Shown: one piece after another, positions 1-8,604 of the stretch | Layout: the number at the start of each line of letters is the position of its first letter | Position numbering within the stretch: position 1 is the stretch's first letter | Assembly: GCA_021779195.1 (NCBI GenBank) | Contig: JAJYBB010000001.1 | Span: 62,001 to 126,000, forward strand | Direction: 5' to 3' | Length of the DNA stretch: 64,000 nucleotides | Source of the DNA: Bacteroidota bacterium | GTDB taxonomy: Bacteria > Bacteroidota > Bacteroidia > Bacteroidales > Paludibacteraceae | Notes under the pieces: model-generated | The model's input: the letters and a program-made list of their open reading frames with translations, nothing else | Database searches by the model: none | What the model was told of the DNA's origin: nothing | Program-made: the position numbers and the translations under genes

Positions 1-67
1 TTTGTCTCTAATGTTTATAAAATAAAAAATACATACTTAGTTCCCCTTTAGGGGTTAGGGGTAGTTT
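1..67. other. Spacer downstream of nifB with CCCCTTTAGGGG repeat
   Basis: This AT-rich sequence follows the nifB stop. It contains the short palindrome CCCCTTTAGGGG (43-54) followed by GTTAGGGGTAG. The same core recurs between nifH and nifI1 and before frr, so it is a dispersed intergenic repeat. In the minus direction the palindrome is followed by A/T-rich sequence without a clean T-run, so a terminator role is possible but not shown. Confidence 0.5.
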
Positions 68-1342
68 TCACCCGCATCCTTTTGCTTCTCCTTTGCAGCT
101 GGTGCCGCATTTGAATGCATCGGGTTTGGCAATGGAGCGAATCACTTTGTTATTGTATATGCCTTCTAATCCCTCGTCGATCAGGCCGGTCATCTCTACC
201 ACGTGAATGCCACAACCTTTGAGCATTGCTTTGGGGTTTTCACCCACGCCGCTAAGCAAAATAGCACGACAATCTTTTAAATCACGGGCCATATTTAACC
301 AGCGTTCATCGCCTTTTCCTTTGGGAGGCATATCACGCACTTCCACGTTTTTGAATCCGTTCTTTGTTTGTTCGAAAATATACACGTTACGCGCTTCGCC
401 AAGGTGCAGGTTCACCAATAATCCTTCGTTGGTAGCAACTGCTACGTAAGGGCGACTTGTGGCGTCCATTTCTTCGGCACGCGATGAATATTCTTTTAGC
501 AAAGCATGCGTTTCGCTTAAGTCCTGTCCCAATAATCCTGCTGCATCGGCACGACAGCGGGCGCAATGGCTCATTATCTTCAAGTGGTCGGAACACAATG
601 TGCGGGTTTTGAAAATCATTTTTGTATCCGGCTTTTCCACCGATTCAAATGGAGTTTCGGCAGTAGGTATCAGTGGAATACAGTTGATAACATCAGCTCC
701 GAGCTCGGCACACACTCGTGCCACTTCCGGAATATGATTCTCGTTGATGCCCGGAATAATAATGGAATTGATCTTTACCGTAATACCACGCGCTTTTAAT
801 TTAGGAATACAGGCTAGCTGGCGCTCCAACAGAATGGCTGCACCTTCTTCGCCACGATATATTTTTTTATTATACCGTACCCATTTGTAAATCTGAGCAG
901 TGATTTTTGGATCAATGGCATTGATAGTAAGTGTTACATGCGAAACATTTAAATCGGCAATATCATCAATATACGGTTCTAAGTTCAGTCCGTTTGTAGA
1001 AAGACAGAATAATTTATCCGGAAACTCTTTACTTACACGACGCATAGTTTCAAGTGTTTCTTCGGCATTGGCAAACGGATCGCCGGGACCTGCAATGCCT
1101 ATTACTGCCAGATTTTCAATTCGTCCATCTAAGTCTTTCAAATAATCAACGGCCTGAAATGGTGCTAAAACAGATGATGTAACACCCGGGCGACTTTCAT
1201 TCACACAGTCGTATTTGCGATTGCAATAATTGCATTGTATGTTACATTTTGGAGCTACTGGCAGGTGAACACGTGCATTGGTATGCTTTGCTTCTTCGTT
1301 GAAACAAGGATGTGCTTGTTTTCTTTCTTCGGTCATTTCCAT
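68..1342 (-). CDS. nifB: Nitrogenase FeMo-cofactor biosynthesis protein NifB
   Basis: NifB is a radical-SAM enzyme that makes NifB-co, the Fe8S9C core of FeMo-cofactor. The SAM-cluster motif CNIQCNYC (C33, C37, C40) follows the conserved HPCFNEEAKHTNARVHLPVA segment. The C-terminal part (about residues 300-405, from RPYVAVATNEG) is a NifX/NafY-type cofactor-carrier domain, giving the two-domain form (424 aa), with a Cys-rich tail ending KGCG. The start chosen is the first of two close ATGs; MT at residue 3 is an alternative. It lies 10 bp after nifN and is the last gene of the nifENB transcript. Confidence 0.97.
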   Translation of the reverse strand: MEMTEERKQAHPCFNEEAKHTNARVHLPVAPKCNIQCNYCNRKYDCVNESRPGVTSSVLAPFQAVDYLKDLDGRIENLAVIGIAGPGDPFANAEETLETMRRVSKEFPDKLFCLSTNGLNLEPYIDDIADLNVSHVTLTINAIDPKITAQIYKWVRYNKKIYRGEEGAAILLERQLACIPKLKARGITVKINSIIIPGINENHIPEVARVCAELGADVINCIPLIPTAETPFESVEKPDTKMIFKTRTLCSDHLKIMSHCARCRADAAGLLGQDLSETHALLKEYSSRAEEMDATSRPYVAVATNEGLLVNLHLGEARNVYIFEQTKNGFKNVEVRDMPPKGKGDERWLNMARDLKDCRAILLSGVGENPKAMLKGCGIHVVEMTGLIDEGLEGIYNNKVIRSIAKPDAFKCGTSCKGEAKGCG

Positions 1343-1352
1343 ATCGTCTCTG

Positions 1353-2660
1353 TTATAAATATTTATACCCTATCGGTGAATTTTCTTGTTTGTAATCTAT
1401 CAATGCATTTACTACAAGGTCGAAAAGCTCCTGCGTGCCGCGGTAACCAATGTGGTGAATGCGTGTTGCTCCGAAGCGATCGTGAATGGGGAAACCTACC
1501 CGTACCAACGGTATTTTGAGTTCGCGGGCAATGTAATAGCCTTTGCTGTTTCCCAACAGAAAGTCAGGTTTAAATTCATCAGCTTTTTCCCGTAATGTTT
1601 CAAAGTCGGCTCCTTTAATCCAACATGCTTCTATTCCAATTTCTTTCAACCAATCGGCCATGGCGGTTACAAAATCTTCTTCACCGTAAATCAATGCTTT
1701 TTTCCCAAATACATATTTATGTGCATCAACGTAAGCATCCACCAAGCGTCCACGTTCTTTTCGGTGCTTTTCGGGCACCTGTTTTCCGCTTATTTCTTCC
1801 AACGTTTTAATAAATTTATCGGAAGCCTCAATGCCGATTGGTAAGGACATTTGATGATTTCTAATGTAATATGTTGTTTGTAGCCATTCGCCGGCAGTTT
1901 GAAGAGTGCCGCTATCCTTTGTCCGGTTTACCGTTTTGTTGAACGAAGTCCCAAACTCAATGGTTGCTTTAGCATCACCAATGTGTTCTATGTCAATCAT
2001 CGGTGTTCCACCGGTTGGTATCAGCTGATATTCCGATGTATATTCGTTGTCGAGTGTCTCGCTGAAATCAGGGAAAAGCACGTACTTCATACCAAAATCT
2101 TCCAGCAATTCTTTCAGGTACCGAATGTCGGCCGGAGAAACCATACCCGGAAAGATATTGAGTGTCTCAACGGTTTTATCGTGTTTCGCGATAGCTTTCA
2201 CGGCAGCCAGGACTGTGTTATGGAAACCTTCGGCGTGGCTGCCGCTATAGCTGGGGGTTGAAGTGTGGATGAAAGTAGGTATGACACTTCCATCGGCTTC
2301 ATGAGATTCTTTATAATGTCGTATATGCCCAGGAATATCTTCGCCAATCGTTTCCGATAAGCAAGTAGAAGCAATGCCTATGACATTGGGCTTGTATTGT
2401 TTTACAATGTTTTCAATTCCGGTAATGAAATTTTTGCTTCCGCCAAAAACTGTCGATTCTTCACTGAAATTACTGGAAGCAATATCAACCGGTTCTTTGT
2501 AATGACTAATCATGTATCGGCGAATGTACGTAGCACAACCCTGACTTCCATGAATTAATGGTACGCAACCTTCAATGCCTTTGAACACCATCGATGCACC
2601 TAACGGAGCACACAGTTTGCAGGAGTTGCGGGTGGATGTATATGTTTTTGCTTCAATCAT
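1353..2660 (-). CDS. nifN: Nitrogenase FeMo-cofactor scaffold subunit NifN
   Basis: NifN is the beta-like subunit of the NifEN scaffold on which NifB-co is matured with Mo and homocitrate. The 435-aa protein has the oxidoreductase/nitrogenase component 1 fold, with the N-terminal cysteines SCKLC (C14, C17), GCVPLIHGSQGC (C32, C42) and the STCLSETIGEDIPG segment. The SSNFSEESTVFGG motif is shared with NifK and NifN. It lies between nifE and nifB; the gap to nifE holds a long imperfect inverted repeat. NifN is distinguished from NifK by the neighbouring genuine nifK and by its pairing with nifE. Confidence 0.93.
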   Translation of the reverse strand: MIEAKTYTSTRNSCKLCAPLGASMVFKGIEGCVPLIHGSQGCATYIRRYMISHYKEPVDIASSNFSEESTVFGGSKNFITGIENIVKQYKPNVIGIASTCLSETIGEDIPGHIRHYKESHEADGSVIPTFIHTSTPSYSGSHAEGFHNTVLAAVKAIAKHDKTVETLNIFPGMVSPADIRYLKELLEDFGMKYVLFPDFSETLDNEYTSEYQLIPTGGTPMIDIEHIGDAKATIEFGTSFNKTVNRTKDSGTLQTAGEWLQTTYYIRNHQMSLPIGIEASDKFIKTLEEISGKQVPEKHRKERGRLVDAYVDAHKYVFGKKALIYGEEDFVTAMADWLKEIGIEACWIKGADFETLREKADEFKPDFLLGNSKGYYIARELKIPLVRVGFPIHDRFGATRIHHIGYRGTQELFDLVVNALIDYKQENSPIGYKYL

Positions 2661-2677
2661 AATTTTTAGTTTTATTT

Positions 2678-2775
2678 AGTAGACAAGTAAACAAGTAAAC
2701 GAGTAGACTGCTAAACGTCTTGACTTGGACTGTATTAATAAGTGGTGTACTCGTTTATTTGTTAACTGGTCTACT
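2678..2775 (-). repeat. nifE-nifN intercistronic inverted repeat
   Basis: Two 28-nt arms (2678-2705 and 2748-2775) are inverted copies matching at 25 of 28 positions, separated by 42 nt. The left arm contains the short direct repeat AAGTAAAC. The nifE stop codon (2771-2773) lies inside one arm. In the nifENB mRNA this would form a long A/U-rich hairpin. It resembles the simple-sequence palindromes dispersed in Bacteroidota spacers. There is no T-run, so it is not an obvious terminator. Confidence 0.75.
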
Positions 2776-4117
2776 GTTTCGTAAACTTCCACACCGGGCT
2801 CATGGCAGTTGCATAAATTTCTTTAGCGAAGTTCAACATGCCTTCGTATCCTGCCAATGGTTCTTTGCGTTCGTGATTGTGGTCGCAGAACCCGAGTCCG
2901 ATTTTATGAGCAATGGGGCGTTCTTTTACACCTCCGATAAAAATATCAGCCTGCTTTTCTTTCACGAAATGCGAAAGCTCCACCGGATTCGAGTCGTCAA
3001 CGATGATGGTTCCTTCGTCGCAAAGCTGTTTTATCAATTCATAATCTTCGGTTGTTCCGGTTTGCGAACCCACAATCACCGATTGAACGCCAATCAATCG
3101 TAGTGCTTTTACCAACGAAATGGCTTTAAATGCTCCGCCAACGTAAATGGCGGCTTTTTTCCCGGTAAGTTTTTCTTTGTACCAGGCCAGTTGTGGAATG
3201 AGTTTTGTAAATTCTTCTTTCACCAACTGACGGGCTTTCTCCATCATGTCGTCATCTTTGAAAAACCGGGCTACATCGTAAAGTGCATCACTCATATCTT
3301 CAATGCCGAAATACGAAACCCGCATCGAAGGAATTCCATATTCATCTTTCATCATCTTAGCCAGATAGTTCATGGAACCTGAGCATTGAACCACATTTAG
3401 CGCGGCATTGTGTGCATTGCAAATGTCGTCTACACGTCCATCGCCGGTAATGGTGGCGTTGACATGCACGCCCATTTTTTTGTAGTATTCCAATAGTATC
3501 CAAAGTTCGCCGGCCAGGTTGAAATCGCCCAGTATATTGATACTTTTAGCAGGTGTGAAAGGTTTGCTTTTGGTTCCCACCAGTTTGAAAATGGATTCGC
3601 AAGCTACTTTGTACCCGTCCTTTTTGGAACCCTGAAATCCGGGTGCCTGTACAGGTATAATTGGAATACCTTTTTCTTTTTCTACTGTACGGCAAATTTG
3701 TTCTACATCATCGCCAATAACCCCTACAATACAGGTTGTATAAATAAAGGCAGCTTTGGGTTTATGCAGGTCGATAAGTTCTATAATGGAAGCATAGAGT
3801 TTCTTTTCTCCGCCAAAAATCACATCCCGTTCCTGCAAATCGGTACAATAACTCAGTCGGTGTAATTCGGGTCCCGACGAGAGTGAACCCCGTATGTCCC
3901 AGGTATAGGCAGCACACCCAATTGGTCCGTGAATAATATGAAGGGCATCCACAATGGGGTAAAGCACCACCCGCGATCCGCAAAATACACAGGCACGTTG
4001 GCTAACACTTCCCGCCAGACTGGCTTTGTTGCAATCAATCGTTCGCTCGTTGGCTCCTGCAATTGAAACTTGCTTTTGTCTATCATCTAATATATGTCCC
4101 ATAGCCTTCTCCTCCAA
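2771..4117 (-). CDS. nifE: Nitrogenase FeMo-cofactor scaffold subunit NifE
   Basis: NifE is the alpha-like subunit of the NifEN cofactor-maturation scaffold. The 448-aa protein has the cysteines RACVFCGS (C43, C46) and HGPIGCAAY (C68), followed by YTTCIVGVIGDDVE, all as in NifD/NifE proteins. It lacks the NifD CHRS cofactor-ligand motif, having QCSGSMNY at the equivalent place, which marks it as NifE. It is the first gene of nifENB, and its upstream region carries a sigma-54-like core and the duplicated upstream element also found before nifH. Confidence 0.95.
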   Translation of the reverse strand: MEEKAMGHILDDRQKQVSIAGANERTIDCNKASLAGSVSQRACVFCGSRVVLYPIVDALHIIHGPIGCAAYTWDIRGSLSSGPELHRLSYCTDLQERDVIFGGEKKLYASIIELIDLHKPKAAFIYTTCIVGVIGDDVEQICRTVEKEKGIPIIPVQAPGFQGSKKDGYKVACESIFKLVGTKSKPFTPAKSINILGDFNLAGELWILLEYYKKMGVHVNATITGDGRVDDICNAHNAALNVVQCSGSMNYLAKMMKDEYGIPSMRVSYFGIEDMSDALYDVARFFKDDDMMEKARQLVKEEFTKLIPQLAWYKEKLTGKKAAIYVGGAFKAISLVKALRLIGVQSVIVGSQTGTTEDYELIKQLCDEGTIIVDDSNPVELSHFVKEKQADIFIGGVKERPIAHKIGLGFCDHNHERKEPLAGYEGMLNFAKEIYATAMSPVWKFTKQ

Positions 4118-4162
4118 TTAAGAATTTATAATTCAAAATTCAAAATTCACATTCACCTTTAA

Positions 4163-4177
4163 TCATTTATCGTGCCA
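4163..4177 (-). promoter_or_regulatory. Sigma-54-like promoter core of nifENB
   Basis: On the minus strand the sequence reads TGGCACGATAAATGA. The -24 half (TGGCACG) matches the sigma-54 consensus exactly. Ten bases after GG comes GA instead of GC, so the -12 half is degenerate. The same core with the same flank (TTAATGGCACGATAAATGA) occurs upstream of nifH. The predicted transcription start is about 35 nt before the nifE ATG. Confidence 0.7.
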
Positions 4178-4312
4178 TTAACAAATTATCTATGTTTTAT
4201 AACATGTGCGATGCAGTTAATGTATTGAATATGATTGTTGTGCTATTTTTATTTTTAGGCTATTGGATAGGAATACAATGAGCTTTTACTATGGTGTGAC
4301 TTGTGTAAATCA

Positions 4313-4351
4313 TACATTTAAGTAGGAAATTATACTTAAAATGTAGGAAAG
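4313..4351 (-). promoter_or_regulatory. Upstream activator-like element of nifENB
   Basis: This 39-bp block is almost identical (about 35 of 39 positions) to 9738-9777 upstream of nifH, and lies the same distance (136 against 137 bp) from the TGGCACG core. It contains the dyad AAGTA-N8-TACTT, close in geometry to the NifA enhancer TGT-N10-ACA, and repeated GTAGGAAA. It is probably the enhancer site for a NifA-like sigma-54 activator not encoded in this window. Confidence 0.65.
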
Positions 4352-4560
4352 GTAAGGGAGTCAAAGTTGACAGGGAGATATATGGAAGTAGTGTTTTCTG
4401 GAGATAGAGGTAGTTTGCTCTTATATAAAATTACGACTCCACTAAAAAGTGAAGCCGTAAATGTTGATTTTCCCAATGGCAACTTGAGAGAGAAAAATAG
4501 AAGTATTGAATAAAAGCCATTCCGACTTATGTCATGCGTCGATGCGACTAAATATTGTAT
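4352..4560. other. Remaining nifK-nifE spacer
   Basis: The rest of the 510-bp nifK-nifE gap, between the upstream element and the nifK terminator, shows no convincing gene. No long reading frame, tRNA or further copy of the promoter core was seen. Confidence 0.5.
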
Positions 4561-4619
4561 AAAAACCCAAGGACGTAGACTGACAGAATGCTAACTAACA
4601 ACATAATAACGTCCCCGGG
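4561..4619 (-). terminator. Terminator of the nifHI1I2DK transcript
   Basis: On the minus strand CCCGGGGACGT (4619-4609) pairs with ACGTCCTTGGG (4576-4566) across all 11 positions if two G-U wobbles are allowed, followed by TTTTT (4565-4561). Read on the plus strand the wobble pairs become A-C mismatches, so the hairpin is built for the minus strand. It separates nifHDK from nifENB, in line with the separate nifE promoter. The loop is 32 nt, unusually long. Confidence 0.75.
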
Positions 4620-4627
4620 TTTTTTAA

Positions 4628-6007
4628 TTACAATTGGAATTCAACCTTTTCTTCCAAACAAGTGCGATCGTAATGTTCCAAAAATGCATCCATAATTTGT
4701 TTTACTAAATTAGCCCCACCATCGTAACCAGTTTTTGCAAAGTAGTTATGTCCGGGACGGTCGGCAATCGGGAATCCGAAGCGAACAAAAGGTGTATTTT
4801 CGTCGCGTGCAATGTATTTACCGTATGTATTTCCGATTAATAAATCCACACCTTCTTGTTTAATCCATTGGTGCATACGGAACATATCGGCCAATTCACC
4901 GCTTTTGAATTTTGCTTCCGGAATATCTTTCAGTAACTCGGGCATTTTAGTATCGAAATACTTACTTGGAGTTCCGGTAACAATATAAACCGGTTTCATA
5001 TCCATGCTTACTAAAAACTCTACTAACGGAATCAACGTATCAGGGTCTCCCCACAGTGCAACTCGTTTTCCGTACAAGTATTTCGAACTATCCGAAATCA
5101 GGTCGATTAAACGTCCTCGCTCATCGTTCAGGCTTTGAGGAATCGGAACATTAGCGTGGCGGCTGAGCGACATTAAGAATCGGTCGGTAGCTTTAAATCC
5201 AATGGGGATATCCAACATCTCGAATTTTACTTTACATTTATTGTCGAGTTTGATACAAGCATCTTCGGTGCACGAATGTCCAAGGCCTAATGTAAATTTA
5301 CTGTCGCCTGTCAATTTCATGTCTTCGATGGTTGTTCCGCCTGTTGGATACATTTTGTAATGTCCATCCAGTGGAGCATCCAACACGTCGGTCATATCGG
5401 GAAACATAATTGTACGTGCTTCCATAACCGTTGTCAATCGTTTGATTTCACGCATATCCGAAGGTTCCATCCATCCGGCAGCGATATTGATAACGTTACG
5501 TTTCTTTGGTGTTGCCGTTGAGAAAAACTTTACAAAAGCAGCAACCTGATTGGAATATCCCGTTACGTGTGTTCCAACATAACTTGGGGTATTGCAATGG
5601 ATTACGTATTTTCCTTCGGGAACAAGTCCATCTTCGTTGGCTTTTGATACGATTTGAACCAGGTCATCACCAATTGTTTCCGACAAACAGGTGGTGTGTA
5701 CGGCTATAACTTCGGGTTTATACACCGTGAACATGGTGTCGATAGCCTGAACTAAGTTGGCTGAACCTCCAAATACGGAAGAACCTTCAGAAAATGAGCT
5801 GGTACCGGCCATGATTGGTTCGCGGAAGTGGCGCGATAAAGCACTTCGGTGATAAGAGCAACACCCTTGTGAACCGTGGCTATGTGGCAGGCATCCGTGG
5901 ATACCCAATGCTGCAAACATTGCGCCTACAGGTTGGCAAGTTTTGGCCGGGTTAATGGTCAGTGCCTTCCTGTCTATTTCAAATGCAGTGGTATGTCTGA
6001 GTAACAT
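4628..6007 (-). CDS. nifK: Nitrogenase molybdenum-iron protein beta chain NifK
   Basis: NifK is the beta subunit of dinitrogenase and shares the P-cluster with NifD. The P-cluster cysteines are visible in TCQPVGA (C24), HGSQGCC (C49) and VHTTCLSETIGDD. At 459 aa it lacks the roughly 50-residue N-terminal extension of Azotobacter-type NifK, as in the clostridial/archaeal groups. This agrees with the NifD insertion and with nifI1/nifI2 between nifH and nifD. It is the last gene before the strong minus-strand hairpin. Confidence 0.97.
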   Translation of the reverse strand: MLLRHTTAFEIDRKALTINPAKTCQPVGAMFAALGIHGCLPHSHGSQGCCSYHRSALSRHFREPIMAGTSSFSEGSSVFGGSANLVQAIDTMFTVYKPEVIAVHTTCLSETIGDDLVQIVSKANEDGLVPEGKYVIHCNTPSYVGTHVTGYSNQVAAFVKFFSTATPKKRNVINIAAGWMEPSDMREIKRLTTVMEARTIMFPDMTDVLDAPLDGHYKMYPTGGTTIEDMKLTGDSKFTLGLGHSCTEDACIKLDNKCKVKFEMLDIPIGFKATDRFLMSLSRHANVPIPQSLNDERGRLIDLISDSSKYLYGKRVALWGDPDTLIPLVEFLVSMDMKPVYIVTGTPSKYFDTKMPELLKDIPEAKFKSGELADMFRMHQWIKQEGVDLLIGNTYGKYIARDENTPFVRFGFPIADRPGHNYFAKTGYDGGANLVKQIMDAFLEHYDRTCLEEKVEFQL

Positions 6008-6050
6008 AATGTTCTAATTTATAATTATTAATTCATAATTAAATTTTGAC

Positions 6051-6093
6051 TTGATAATTGACTACTTAATAAGTAAGCATTGTCAATTATCAA
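6051..6093 (-). repeat. nifD-nifK intercistronic hairpin
   Basis: Perfect 12-nt arms TTGATAATTGAC (6051-6062) and GTCAATTATCAA (6082-6093) enclose a 19-nt loop that itself holds the palindrome ACTTAATAAGT. The hairpin starts 3 bp after the nifD stop. It has no T-run, so an mRNA-stability or processing role between nifD and nifK is more likely than termination. Confidence 0.7.
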
Positions 6094-6096
6094 TTG

Positions 6097-7731
6097 TCAA
6101 TTGAATACGTATTCGGCAGATACAAACTCCTCACTTTCCCAAGGTGCTTTCATTTGTTTGAAAATGGTGCTGCAAGCAATCATTTCTATGTCCTTGTAAA
6201 AGTTTATAGCTCCTTTGAAACCTGCGTATGGTCCGCCATTATCATAGTTATGCAGCTGTTTCATTGGGATTCCCATTTTTTGTACTACATACTTTTCTTT
6301 AATTCCGGCACAAAACACATCCGGTTTATAAAGTTCGATGAGTTTTTCCATCTCGAAATGACTCAAATCGTCGATTACCAATGTGCCTTTCTTCATATCA
6401 GTCATCATCCCTTTGTATTCGTTGAATTCAATATCAAATGCTTCTTTCAGTTGAGCCAGTTCTTCTTCCGATTTGCGCGGATTGAAACGTGTTGGGTCCG
6501 GAACAACCGTTATTTCCTCAATGTTACGACTGTCGGCATCAATTTGGATAGTTGGCATTACGCGGCGACCTTCATAGTCATCCCTGTGTCCGAATTCATA
6601 TCCGGCAACGAGTACTTCCATTCCAAGTTCAGTAAATAATTCTTGATAATGGTGTGCACGTGAGCCTCCAACAAACATCATGGCAGTTTTGCCTTCTGTT
6701 TTAGCTTTAGCTTTTGTAATGGCTGTATTTACAGTTTCCATTTCTTCGGCAATAACTACTTCAATACGATCCATCAATTCCTGGTCGCCAAAGTATTGAC
6801 CCACTTTGCGCAATGTTTTTGCAGTTGCATCAGCACCTATAAAGTTTGCCTTTGCCCATGGAATTCCAAATGAAGTTTCCAACATTTCGGCTACGTAGTT
6901 GATAGACCTATGGCACATTACTAAACTGAAATCGGCAGTGTGAGCAGTTTCAAATTGTTCCAGGGTAGAGTTACCCGACATGGTAGCGATAATATCCACA
7001 CCTATCTTTTCGAACAAATCTTCGATAACAAAAGCATCTCCTCCGATATTGTATTCGCCCAGTACGTTTACGGCATATTTGTGTTTACGTTTCGGATTGT
7101 CATTATTTCCGATTAAGTTTTTATACAGTCCGTTGTTGGCAATGTGGTGACCGGCTGACTGTGATACTCCACGATAACCTTCGCATGAGAAACCAAAAAT
7201 GTTTACTTCCGGAAACTCTTCTTTCATCTGGCGTGCTACACGGTGAACATCATCACCGATTAATCCAACCGGACAAGTAGAGAAAATAGCTATGCCTTTT
7301 GGGTGGAACAACTCGTGTGCCTCGCGAATAGCTTGTTTCAATTTTTCCTCGCCGCCAAATACAATATTCGAATCCTGCATGTCGGTAGAGAAGGCGTAAG
7401 GAATATAGTTTTCCATTTCGGGTTTGTCGGCGCGTGTCTGGTTACGACGTGTTAACCACGAGTAATACCCACAACCGATTGGTCCGTGTGTGATGTTTAT
7501 AATGTCCCTTGTAGGGCCGAGTACCACACCTTTACAGCCGGCATATGTACAACCACGTTGGGTAATAATGCCCGGAATGGTACGTATGTTTGCCTGAATC
7601 TTAGGAATTGCATCCGGATCGTTAATGACAATTGATTTTGCTCTTTTCTTCCCTACTTTCGAAGGGTAGGCAGCAACTACTTCGTCAGTGAAGTTCGTCA
7701 AATCCAATTCTTTTTTATTTTTCTTTTCCAT
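6097..7731 (-). CDS. nifD: Nitrogenase molybdenum-iron protein alpha chain NifD
   Basis: NifD carries FeMo-cofactor, the site of N2 reduction. P-cluster cysteines are C66 (YAGCKGVV), C87 (HGPIGC) and C153 (STCPVGLIGDD). Cofactor ligands are C273 (MCHRSINY) and H494 (QLHNYDNGGPY), and GHH at 194-196 corresponds to the catalytic His195 region. At 544 aa it has the insertion before the C-terminal ligand (about residues 385-445) typical of clostridial-type NifD. The molybdenum form is supported by the mod genes and absence of anfG/vnfG. It starts 15 bp after nifI2. Confidence 0.98.
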   Translation of the reverse strand: MEKKNKKELDLTNFTDEVVAAYPSKVGKKRAKSIVINDPDAIPKIQANIRTIPGIITQRGCTYAGCKGVVLGPTRDIINITHGPIGCGYYSWLTRRNQTRADKPEMENYIPYAFSTDMQDSNIVFGGEEKLKQAIREAHELFHPKGIAIFSTCPVGLIGDDVHRVARQMKEEFPEVNIFGFSCEGYRGVSQSAGHHIANNGLYKNLIGNNDNPKRKHKYAVNVLGEYNIGGDAFVIEDLFEKIGVDIIATMSGNSTLEQFETAHTADFSLVMCHRSINYVAEMLETSFGIPWAKANFIGADATAKTLRKVGQYFGDQELMDRIEVVIAEEMETVNTAITKAKAKTEGKTAMMFVGGSRAHHYQELFTELGMEVLVAGYEFGHRDDYEGRRVMPTIQIDADSRNIEEITVVPDPTRFNPRKSEEELAQLKEAFDIEFNEYKGMMTDMKKGTLVIDDLSHFEMEKLIELYKPDVFCAGIKEKYVVQKMGIPMKQLHNYDNGGPYAGFKGAINFYKDIEMIACSTIFKQMKAPWESEEFVSAEYVFN

Positions 7732-7746
7732 TGTTTTTCCTCCTGA

Positions 7747-8112
7747 TTAGTCTAAAGTGATATCACCTTTTTCTCCCGTTCTTACACGAATAGAATCAAT
7801 TGTGTTAATCACAAATATTTTACCATCACCACTTTTACCTGTTTGATTCGCTTTAATCAACGTTTCAACTGCAAGATCTTTTTTCTCATCGGTTACAACA
7901 AGCGTTATCATGCGTTTTGATTTTAAGCGAGGCATCTCTACAATAAGCTCCTGTTGGTCGGGATCTAAATTGGCGGCTTTTTCAAATCCACCTTTTCCCA
8001 TTCCTCTGCCCAATACGGGCATGGCTGTGAACGATGGCAGTCCAACATCCGAAAGTGCCAGTTTGGTTTCGCTCATTTTTGAGATTCGTATCATTGCTAA
8101 TATCAGTTTCAT
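7747..8112 (-). CDS. nifI2: Nitrogenase PII-like regulator NifI2
   Basis: NifI2 is a GlnB-family signal protein (121 aa). With NifI1 it binds dinitrogenase and switches it off after ammonium addition, an effect relieved by 2-oxoglutarate in methanogens. The sequence opens MKLILAMIRISK and ends with the PII core GDGKIFVINTIDSIRVRTGEKG. Its central loop differs from that of GlnB, as expected for NifI2. Position between nifI1 and nifD is diagnostic for the post-translational switch-off system. Confidence 0.93.
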   Translation of the reverse strand: MKLILAMIRISKMSETKLALSDVGLPSFTAMPVLGRGMGKGGFEKAANLDPDQQELIVEMPRLKSKRMITLVVTDEKKDLAVETLIKANQTGKSGDGKIFVINTIDSIRVRTGEKGDITLD

Positions 8113-8135
8113 ACTTCTTTGTTTTTTTGTTATTT

Positions 8136-8230
8136 ACTTCGTGATATTTACTCCCTCTGGTCGTGATATTTGCTTCGCGATATTAATTGTCATTTCACCC
8201 GAAGGGTAATATCCCAATATCGCCCGAAGG
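8136..8230. repeat. Repeat cluster between nifI1 and nifI2
   Basis: The 143-bp gap holds three forward copies of CG(T/C)GATATT (near 8140, 8162 and 8176) and reverse copies AATATCC and AATATCG. CTTCG-CGATATT (8173-8184) and AATATCG-cc-CGAAG (8216-8229) form an inverted repeat. Hairpins can form on either strand. This is a dispersed palindromic repeat type, different from those at nifH-nifI1 and nifD-nifK. Confidence 0.65.
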
Positions 8231-8255
8231 ACTACTATCGACTAATAACTATATT

Positions 8256-8582
8256 TTAAACTTCTTTTCTACCACTGGAAATGGTGTAGCTTTCGTCTAC
8301 CTGAGTAACAAATATTTTACCATCACCGAACTGGCCTTGCTCTCCAGTACGAGCTGATTCCATTATGGTTTCGATTACAAAATCTTTATCTTTTGCCGGA
8401 ATGGTTATCATTAGCAAATCTTTTGGTAGCTCATCGTATGTTACATTTCCTACTTTGATACCACGTTGTTTACCACGACCAAAAACGGCTAATTTAGTTA
8501 CTGCCGGAAAACCTGCATCAAATAACGCTTTCATAACAATGGCTGATTTCTCCGGACGAACAATTGCTCTTAATAAATACAT
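8256..8582 (-). CDS. nifI1: Nitrogenase PII-like regulator NifI1
   Basis: NifI1 is the partner of NifI2 in ammonium and energy switch-off of nitrogenase. The 108-aa PII-family protein opens MYLLRAIVRPEKSAIVMKAL, with the T-loop region VGNVTYDELPKDLL around residues 45-58 and the C-terminal PII signature GQFGDGKIFVTQVDESYTI. A lone glnB/glnK is excluded by the tandem pair sitting between nifH and nifD. Confidence 0.93.
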   Translation of the reverse strand: MYLLRAIVRPEKSAIVMKALFDAGFPAVTKLAVFGRGKQRGIKVGNVTYDELPKDLLMITIPAKDKDFVIETIMESARTGEQGQFGDGKIFVTQVDESYTISSGRKEV

Positions 8583-8604
8583 AATGTGTTGATTTTTTAG
8601 ATGA

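Noticed and set aside
8136-8230. Repeat cluster between nifI1 and nifI2 considered as a riboswitch or CRISPR remnant
   Set aside because: Spacing is irregular, there are no unique spacers, and no known riboswitch core could be recognised.
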